The notes beneath the pieces are model-generated. The model worked only from the letters and a program-made list of their open reading frames with translations, was not told the DNA's origin and searched no databases. The position numbers and the translations under genes were made by a program. From contig JAEYLC010000010.1 of assembly GCA_023461435.1 (NCBI GenBank), positions 372,001 through 436,000 of the forward strand: a stretch of 64,000 nucleotides of DNA, given 5' to 3'. This document shows, one piece after another, positions 58,320 through 64,000 of the stretch (positions are counted from its first letter, which is position 1; each line of letters starts with the position of its first letter). The DNA comes from Bacillota bacterium. Lineage in GTDB: Bacteria; Bacillota; Clostridia; Christensenellales; SZUA-584.

Positions 58320-59952
58320 GAGAGTAATTGCTTTTTCGGCCGTTCTGGTGACACTCGTTTTCAGCGCGTGCGGCCAGGACTTAAATACCAATCAGCCTCA
58401 GGAAACGATACCCCAGTATACGCTGCCGCCCGTCATTAAGGAGGCTCAGCCGACGGTGGGCGGAGAGATCGTTTTTCCTGCGCCGAAGCAGAACCCCGAG
58501 GCGCTCAATCCTCTCAAAACAAAGAACGTGGAGCTTTACAACATGCTGTCGCTGATCTATGAGCAGCCGATTCGAATCGGCGCTGATGGAAAAGCCTATC
58601 CCGAGCTCGCGGAAACATGGGAGGTTGACGGTACGGGCACGGTGTGGACATTTCACTTGAGAAAAGGCGTCAAATGGCAGGGAGACAACGGCGAGATGAC
58701 GGCTGACGATGTGATCTACACCATTGATCAGCTCATGGGCTTAACCGATGCGGATTCCAACTATGTTCATAACAAGGGCCTGATTGCAAGCTATCAGAAA
58801 GTTGACGACAATACGGTACAAATCACACTGACTTCTCCCGGATATGCCGCCGTCTATTTCATGGCTTTTCCGGTGATCTGCAAATCCTACAGCGAATCGG
58901 GTGATATCGACACGGCAAAGCCCGTGGGAACAGGCCCGTATCAGGTGACGGAGATGGACATGCAGGATCATGTTTCGTTTGAAATCAACCCGTCGTGGTG
59001 GAAGCAGGCGCCGTATATTCAGAAGCTGACGGCCGTCTGCATTTCGGACCATGATGCGGAAATGTCGCAGTTTGAACAGAACATGCTCGACATCGTCACC
59101 ACCTCCTCACTGACGGTGGATACGTATCAGAAATTCGAGGAAATCGAATATTATGACTATATGACGCATTACTACGACTGCCTCGTGCCCAACACGGCAG
59201 GGCTGCTCGGTGATGTCAATATCCGTCAGGCGGTCGCCTACGCGCTCGACAAGCGCAGCGTGGTTTCCAAGGCGCTGCTGGGGCATGCTGTGGCGGTGGA
59301 CTACCCGGTTTCGCCAAAGTCGTATCTTTCGGGCGGCTCGTCGAACCTGTACGAGTATAATCAGCAAAAGGCGAGAGAGCTGCTCGCAGCTTCCGGATGG
59401 ACAAACAAGAATGAAGACCCCATGCTCGACAAGGTGGAAGGCGACGTCGTCAGCCAGCTGAAATTAAAGCTGATCATCCCGAACAACAATGAGGACACTT
59501 ACCGCGTGGATGTGGCGCAGAACATACAGGCCCAGCTTGCCGAATGCGGCATCGATGTGGAAATTGACCCGCAGGACCCTGACGTTTACAAGACGAGCCT
59601 GGAGAACGGGAACTTTGATTTGGCGCTGTGCACTTTCTATATGGACGAAAACCCCGATATCTCATTTATGGTCGGTACGGACGGTCCTTTTAATTACGGC
59701 CGCTTTTCCGACCCGATGCTGGACGGGCTACTCGCCAACTGCAATTCGGCATTGAAGGAAGATGCGATAAAAGCGGCGTATACAAGTATGGAGGATGAGT
59801 TTCTGGCCCAGATGCCGCAGATCGCGCTCTATTTCAGGACCAACGCGCTGCTTTATAATGCGTCGCTGAATATTTCGGATACCATGTGCGAAAGGAATGT
59901 TTTCACAACGATTCCGCAATGGTACATATATCTTGAAGAACCGGAGGCGTAA
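58309..59952 (+). CDS. Oligopeptide/nickel-type substrate-binding lipoprotein (SBP_bac_5)
   Basis: A 547-residue extracytoplasmic solute-binding lipoprotein (lipobox FSAC). The family pattern is visible: PLKTKNVELYNMLSLIYEQP, AETWEVDGTGTVWTFHLRKG, GVKWQGDNGEMTADDVIYT, then VNIRQAVAYALDKRSVV. Cluster C ESBPs bind peptides or metal chelates for Opp/Dpp/Nik-type importers. No permease or ATPase gene adjoins it, so it is an orphan that must dock with a transporter elsewhere. The start ATG overlaps the transglycosylase gene by 11 bases and has only AAGGGA upstream. Confidence 0.92.
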   Translation: MNFKRVIAFSAVLVTLVFSACGQDLNTNQPQETIPQYTLPPVIKEAQPTVGGEIVFPAPKQNPEALNPLKTKNVELYNMLSLIYEQPIRIGADGKAYPELAETWEVDGTGTVWTFHLRKGVKWQGDNGEMTADDVIYTIDQLMGLTDADSNYVHNKGLIASYQKVDDNTVQITLTSPGYAAVYFMAFPVICKSYSESGDIDTAKPVGTGPYQVTEMDMQDHVSFEINPSWWKQAPYIQKLTAVCISDHDAEMSQFEQNMLDIVTTSSLTVDTYQKFEEIEYYDYMTHYYDCLVPNTAGLLGDVNIRQAVAYALDKRSVVSKALLGHAVAVDYPVSPKSYLSGGSSNLYEYNQQKARELLAASGWTNKNEDPMLDKVEGDVVSQLKLKLIIPNNNEDTYRVDVAQNIQAQLAECGIDVEIDPQDPDVYKTSLENGNFDLALCTFYMDENPDISFMVGTDGPFNYGRFSDPMLDGLLANCNSALKEDAIKAAYTSMEDEFLAQMPQIALYFRTNALLYNASLNISDTMCERNVFTTIPQWYIYLEEPEA

Positions 59953-60708
59953 GTGGAAGCACGAATATCCAGCACACAGAACGAATTTGTGAAGATGGCA
60001 AAGTCGCTCAAAACCAAAAAGGGGCGCACCGCTCATGGCGCTTTTTTGGTGGAGGGTGAAAAGTGCGTGCGGGAGCTCATCACGCATATGCCGGATATAC
60101 TGAGCAGCCTGATCGTCAGCAGCGCGCAGCACAAGGATCTGGAGCAGCGCGCGGCCAATATGGGCCGCCGCGTTTATGCCGTGGAAGAGCGCGTGATGGA
60201 AGCCATCAGCGACTGCAAAACACCGCAGGACATCGCGGCGGTGGCGTTAAAGCCGCTGCATGCCGATGTGAACGGCGGTTTCATTGTGGCGCTCGACGGC
60301 GTGCAGGACCCGCAGAACGTGGGGACGATCATACGGACGGCGGACGCGGCCGGGTGTTCCTGTGTGGTATTGAGCGAGGAGAGCGCGGATTGCTTTTCTC
60401 CCAAGGCCGTACGCGCCTCAATGGGCAGTTTGTTCCATATTCCCGTGCTCTATGAAGACCTCGTGATATACACGTCAAGGCTGCTTTCGCGCGGGTACAG
60501 GATCGCGTGCGCGGATATAGAGGGTACGGAGGATTTTTCGCTGGACGCCGCAAGGACCTGCCTTGTGATCGGCAACGAAGCACACGGCATGTCAGAGGAT
60601 ATGCTGGGCATTTGCACCGACCGCATTCGCATACCGATGTACGGTCAGGCGGAAAGCCTGAACGCGGCGGTGGCGGCGGGCATATTGATATACAAAATAC
60701 GTTGTTGA
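59953..60708 (+). CDS. TrmH/SpoU-family RNA 2'-O-methyltransferase
   Basis: A 251-residue SPOUT enzyme. The N-terminal substrate-binding domain (about 1-95, VKMAKSLKTKKGR, FLVEGEKCVREL) is followed by the trefoil-knot domain with the SpoU motifs VALDGVQDPQNVGTIIRTAD, LVIGNEAHGMS and IPMYGQAESLNAAVAAGI. It transfers a methyl group from S-adenosylmethionine to a ribose in rRNA or tRNA. The start is GTG 59953 with GGAGG directly upstream; it abuts the preceding stop. Its place just before pheST is typical in Bacillota. Confidence 0.94.
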   Translation: MEARISSTQNEFVKMAKSLKTKKGRTAHGAFLVEGEKCVRELITHMPDILSSLIVSSAQHKDLEQRAANMGRRVYAVEERVMEAISDCKTPQDIAAVALKPLHADVNGGFIVALDGVQDPQNVGTIIRTADAAGCSCVVLSEESADCFSPKAVRASMGSLFHIPVLYEDLVIYTSRLLSRGYRIACADIEGTEDFSLDAARTCLVIGNEAHGMSEDMLGICTDRIRIPMYGQAESLNAAVAAGILIYKIRC

Positions 60709-60762
60709 AAAGATGCACAGAAAGGACCGAATGCCATCATTCAAGTTTGTTGGCAACCGGTA

Positions 60763-60792
60763 TTGAAAAGTTTGGCTTTGCTGTGCTATAAT
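60763..60792 (+). promoter_or_regulatory. Promoter of the pheST T-box transcript
   Basis: TTGAAA (60763-60768), 18 bases ending TGC, TATAAT (60787-60792): sigma-A with an extended -10. Confidence 0.8.
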
Positions 60793-60798
60793 GCGAAC

Positions 60799-61030
60799 AT
60801 TAAATGCAAAGAGGCCTGATAAGACCCGTGCACATTGCAGGACAAAGAGACGGACGCCCCGGCTGAAAGCGACCGCCTGCCCGCATGGAGGATATTCACA
60901 GGCTGAGCAGCCCTTTGTTTTGGGCCGGGTCGCTTCGTTACAGGCGCTTAAGGCTTTGCTGCAGGCAAAGTGAAATTGGGTGGTACCGCGGACTTTCGCC
61001 CCAAGGCGATCGTCCTTTTTATTTTTCAAA
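60799..61030 (+). promoter_or_regulatory. T-box riboswitch, phenylalanine-specific, upstream of pheST
   Basis: The T-box core GGGTGGTACCGCG lies at 60978-60990. It is followed by a terminator helix (GGAC..CGCC, loop CCAA, GGCG..GTCC, 60990-61015) and T residues. Stem I shows the AGAGA-like motif (60845-60850) and GGCTGAAAGC. The likely specifier codon is TTC (Phe) at 60895-60897 in GATATTCACA. Uncharged tRNA-Phe would pair with the specifier and T-box and stabilise the antiterminator, switching on pheS and pheT. Confidence 0.92.
60990..61020 (+). terminator. T-box-controlled terminator
   Basis: GGAC/GTCC outer and CGCC/GGCG inner stem with loop CCAA, then T5. Its left arm overlaps the T-box antiterminator sequence. 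Confidence 0.85.
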
Positions 61031-61033
61031 TAA

Positions 61034-61051
61034 GCCTTCCTCCCAAAGGGG
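61034..61051. repeat. Short palindromic repeat between the T-box and pheS
   Basis: CCTTCCTCCCAAAGGGGAAGG-type hairpin; with flanks AGCCTTCC pairs with GGAAGGCT. It is related to the CCTTCTCC..GGAGAAGG element at 4510-4530. It has no T-run and lies inside the pheS leader. Confidence 0.5.
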
Positions 61052-61133
61052 AAGGCTATAATGTAGCTCATCAATGGTTCATACACAATTGTAAAGTACA
61101 CCGCCTGATTCAGGGCGGTATGGAGGAAATAGC

Positions 61134-62156
61134 ATGGAGAACGAACTCAAAGCGTTACAGGAAAGCGCGCTCGAACAAATCAAAAGCTGCGTCACCGCGG
61201 CGGACATTGAAGCCGTGCGTGTGAGGCTGCTTGGCAAGAAAGGTGAGCTCACCGCGTCGCTGCGCAGCATGAAGGACCTGCCGGAAGACCAGCGCCCGCT
61301 TTTCGGCAAGCACGTCAACGAGGTCAGAGACGTATTGACTCAGGCGATCGACGACAAAGCGAGCGAGCTCAAAAGAGTGGAAAAGGAAGATAGACTTCAG
61401 ACGGAAGTCCTCGATATCACGCTGCCCGGCAAAAAGCGCAGCATTGGCGGGCTGCACCCGCTCACGCGCATTTATTACGAGCTGCGCGATATATTCGTAA
61501 GCATGGGTTTTTCCGTGATGGACGGCCCCGAGGTGGAATACGACAAGTACAGCTTTGAGATGCTCAATATCCCCAAGGAACATCCCGCGCGCGATATGCA
61601 GGACACGTTTTATGTGACGGAGGATATCGTACTGCGCCCTCACACCTCGCCGGTGCAGATACGCACGATGCTCAATCAAAAGCCGCCGATCCGCATGATC
61701 TGCCCGGGCCGCGTGTACCGCAGCGACGACGTGGACGCCACGCATTCGCCGGTGTTCAACCAGATTGAGGGGCTCGTGGTGGGGCACGAAATCAGCCTCG
61801 CGCATTTGAAATGGACGCTCGATACGGTGTTGAAGGAGTTTTACGGTGAAGACACCAAAACAAAATTCCGGCCGGGCCACTTCCCGTTTACGGAACCGAG
61901 CGCCGAGGTGGACGCGACATGCGCCAAGTGCCACGGAAAGGGCTGCGGCGTGTGCAAGGGTACCGGCATGATCGAGGTTTTGGGCTGCGGCATGGTGCAC
62001 CCGAACGTGCTTCGAAACTGCGGGATCGATCCTGAAATCTATTCCGGGTTCGCGTTTGGCATGGGACTGGACCGCCTCGCGACGATCAAGTACGGCATCA
62101 CGGATATCCGCCTGCTCTTCGAGAACGACATCCGTTTTCTGTCCCAGTTCAAATAG
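61134..62156 (+). CDS. pheS: Phenylalanyl-tRNA synthetase alpha subunit
   Basis: A 340-residue class II synthetase subunit that activates phenylalanine. It has the N-terminal coiled coil (about 1-85) and motif 1 region (LTRIYYELRDIFVSMGF). Motif 2 shows RPHTSPVQIRTM and ICPGRVYRSDDVDATH, and motif 3 is FAFGMGLDRLATIKYGI. A CxxCxGxGCxxC segment (ATCAKCHGKGCGVCKGTG) precedes the GCGMVHPNVL strand. GGAGG is present before the ATG. It is controlled by the upstream T-box and followed after 11 bases by pheT. Confidence 0.98.
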   Translation: MENELKALQESALEQIKSCVTAADIEAVRVRLLGKKGELTASLRSMKDLPEDQRPLFGKHVNEVRDVLTQAIDDKASELKRVEKEDRLQTEVLDITLPGKKRSIGGLHPLTRIYYELRDIFVSMGFSVMDGPEVEYDKYSFEMLNIPKEHPARDMQDTFYVTEDIVLRPHTSPVQIRTMLNQKPPIRMICPGRVYRSDDVDATHSPVFNQIEGLVVGHEISLAHLKWTLDTVLKEFYGEDTKTKFRPGHFPFTEPSAEVDATCAKCHGKGCGVCKGTGMIEVLGCGMVHPNVLRNCGIDPEIYSGFAFGMGLDRLATIKYGITDIRLLFENDIRFLSQFK

Positions 62157-62167
62157 GAGGAATTGAA

Positions 62168-64000
62168 ATGATAGCACCATACAAATGGCTGTGTGATTAT
62201 GTGGATATGGACATCTCGCCCGAAATGCTCGCCCAGAAGCTCATCATGACGGGCAGCGCCGTGGACGCCTGCAGGGAGCTCGGCGCGGGGCTTAATAATG
62301 TGATCATCGGGCGCATTGAGACGATTAAAAAGCACCCGGACGCGGATAAGCTCCATGTGTGCGAGGTCAACGTGGGAACCGAAACGCTGCAGATCGTCTG
62401 CGGCGCGAGCAATATATTCGAAGGCGCGCTGGTGCCGGTCGCGATGATCGGCGCGAGCCTGCCGAACGGTATCACAATTGCCAAGAGCAAGCTGCGCGGT
62501 GTGTTCTCCTTCGGCATGCTCTGCTCCGGGCAGGAGCTCGGGCTGGGCGCCGCAGATTATCCGGGCGCCGAGGTGGACGGCATCATGATCATCAGGGACG
62601 GGGTGCCGCTCGGCACACAGCTGCGCGAGCTGCTCGGACTTAATGATACCGTGCTTGAAATCGAAGTCGGCGCAAACCGGCCCGACTGCCTGTCGATCAT
62701 CGGGGTGGCGCGCGAATGCGCGGCTTCGCTCGGCAAAGACGTGACGATGCCGGATCTAAGCTATGCGGAAGCAGGCGGCGGTATCGGCGAATACGTGAAA
62801 GTTGACGTGAAAGACGCTGATCTTTGCCCGCGGTATATCGCGCGGGCCGTGAAAAACGTGAAGATCGGTCCGTCGCCCAAATGGCTTCAGGACCGGCTGA
62901 CCACGGCGGGCGTGCGGTCGATCAACAACATCGTGGACATCACGAACTTTGTGATGCTCGAAACAGGGCAGCCGATGCACGCGTTTGATTACAAGGACAT
63001 TCGCGGCGGACAGATCATCGTGCGGCGCGCCGCAAACGGAGAGAGCATCACGACGCTCGACGGCAAGGAACGCGCGCTTTCAGGCGACATGCTGATGATC
63101 TGCGATGCACAGGGGCCGATCGGCATCGCGGGCGTGATGGGCGGCGAGAACTCCGAGATCAAGGACGACACGGCGGCGGTGATTTTCGAGTCGGCGAAAT
63201 TCATGCACAGCAACGTGCGCCGCACAGCCCGCTCGCTCGGGCTGCAGACGGAATCGGCGATGCGTTTTTCCAAGGGCATTGATGCCGCCGGGTGCAAAAC
63301 GGCGATGGACCGGGCGCTGCATCTCGTGCAGCAGCTTGGCTGCGGCGAGATCGTCTCAGGAGAGATCGACAGACTGTCGGCAGACCTCTCGCCAAGGCGG
63401 GTCGTTGTCGGCGCGGACAAAATCAATTTGAAGCTTGGCACGGACATCGCGCCGCAGGCCATGGCGGAGCTTTTGAGCCGTGTTTTTATCCCGACGAAGC
63501 TAGACGGGCAGACGCTCGCCTGCGACATCCCGAGCTTCCGGGGCGATGTGTCGCTCGGCGAGGACATCGCCGAGGAGGTGGCGCGCATGTACGGCTATAA
63601 CAATATACCGCTCACCGAAATGGTGGGCGAGGTCACACGCGGCGTTTTCTCGGAAGAGGAAAAAGCGATAGACAAAGCGCGCGTGGTGCTGCGCAGCCTC
63701 GGGTGCTTTGAGTGCGTGACGTATTCGTTCGGGTCGATGTCGGATATCGAAAAGCTCGGCGTGAAGGAACTGAAAAACGCGGTGAAGCTGCTGAATCCGC
63801 TCGGCGACGATCAGGCTTATATGCGCACATCGCCGCTGCCGGATATGCTCAAGGTCGTGGCGAACAACATCAACAAGAAAGTGCCGGACATCCGGCTGTT
63901 CGAATCGGGACGCGTCTACTGTCCGTCAGACAGCGAAAAAGAGCTGCCCGAGGAAAAGAAGTATATCTGCATCGCGCTCAGCGGCGATGAGGATTTCTTC
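62168..64000 (+). CDS. pheT: Phenylalanyl-tRNA synthetase beta subunit (3' end beyond the window)
   Basis: The first 611 codons are present and the frame is open to the right edge. It starts MIAPYKWLCDYVDMDIS behind GGAGG. The EMAP/OB tRNA-binding domain (about 40-150, KKHPDADKLHVCEVN, KLRGVFSFGMLCSGQELG) is followed by the B3/B4 editing domain (GANRPDCLSIIGVARE, FDYKDIRGG) and the B5 domain (from about residue 400). The full protein is usually near 800 residues, so about a quarter is missing. It forms the (alpha-beta)2 enzyme with PheS and edits misacylated Tyr-tRNA-Phe. Confidence 0.97.
   Translation, partial: MIAPYKWLCDYVDMDISPEMLAQKLIMTGSAVDACRELGAGLNNVIIGRIETIKKHPDADKLHVCEVNVGTETLQIVCGASNIFEGALVPVAMIGASLPNGITIAKSKLRGVFSFGMLCSGQELGLGAADYPGAEVDGIMIIRDGVPLGTQLRELLGLNDTVLEIEVGANRPDCLSIIGVARECAASLGKDVTMPDLSYAEAGGGIGEYVKVDVKDADLCPRYIARAVKNVKIGPSPKWLQDRLTTAGVRSINNIVDITNFVMLETGQPMHAFDYKDIRGGQIIVRRAANGESITTLDGKERALSGDMLMICDAQGPIGIAGVMGGENSEIKDDTAAVIFESAKFMHSNVRRTARSLGLQTESAMRFSKGIDAAGCKTAMDRALHLVQQLGCGEIVSGEIDRLSADLSPRRVVVGADKINLKLGTDIAPQAMAELLSRVFIPTKLDGQTLACDIPSFRGDVSLGEDIAEEVARMYGYNNIPLTEMVGEVTRGVFSEEEKAIDKARVVLRSLGCFECVTYSFGSMSDIEKLGVKELKNAVKLLNPLGDDQAYMRTSPLPDMLKVVANNINKKVPDIRLFESGRVYCPSDSEKELPEEKKYICIALSGDEDFF

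Noticed and set aside
61155..62180. Antisense open frame of 341 codons covering pheS
   Set aside because: pheS is certain on the other strand; the antisense protein is His/Arg-rich with no recognisable motif.
1..64000. CRISPR array, prophage or transposon
   Set aside because: No regularly spaced identical repeats, no cas, integrase, terminase or transposase motifs were seen anywhere.

Overview
The window is chromosomal DNA from an endospore-forming member of the Bacillota, most likely class Clostridia. Evidence: the C-terminus of the spore coat ATPase SpoIVA at the left edge, a LonB protease behind a forespore-type promoter, a TRAP (MtrB) protein, a HutP-family protein, a T-box leader on pheST, an IspH-ribosomal protein S1 fusion, and ordinary Gram-positive Shine-Dalgarno sites and sigma-A promoters. 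No rRNA, tRNA, CRISPR array, transposase or phage gene was seen. The species cannot be named from this sequence.

Layout. 1-8.3 kb: end of spoIVA, a MarR regulator, a CYTH-like protein, a PucR-type regulator followed by an iron alcohol dehydrogenase, a LysM/M14 peptidase, a membrane GGDEF protein and a cold-shock gene with a structured leader. 8.4-16.6 kb: a phosphoesterase, a two-gene ABC importer fragment, dnaE, then mtrB (TRAP), a small DUF2007-like protein, a hot-dog thioesterase and an APH-fold kinase. 16.8-22.3 kb: a chemoreceptor, an iron-sulfur flavoprotein-like reductase, a HAD phosphatase and two tandem patatins, the second lacking its nucleophile serine.

22.5-31.0 kb is the most striking block. 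It is a five-gene exopolysaccharide operon: a UDP-HexNAc-type 6-dehydrogenase, a lipoprotein with three NodB modules, a synthase joining an N-terminal PilZ domain to a hyaluronan-synthase-like GT2 domain, a membrane-anchored NodB-like protein and a GH18 lipoprotein. Together these look like a c-di-GMP-gated, synthase-dependent polymer system with its own modification and trimming enzymes. The GGDEF protein at 6.1-7.7 kb could supply the signal.

31-42 kb: lgt with a long charged tail, pncB and a DivIVA-like protein. Next is a tightly coupled trio related to 2-hydroxyacyl-CoA dehydratases and their ATP-driven activase. Last is a membrane LuxR regulator, an MMPL exporter and a secreted repeat protein, with two strong hairpins between regulator and exporter.

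42-64 kb is mostly housekeeping: lonB facing a phosphoesterase-engB-lonA operon; degV, GIY-YIG and DUF1801 genes; a zinc-ribbon membrane protein; hutP family-cmk-plsC-ispH/rpsA; polA-coaE-lytic transglycosylase-peptide-binding lipoprotein-SpoU methylase; and T-box-pheS-pheT, with pheT cut by the window end. Functions rest on motif recognition by eye. No database search or folding program was run.
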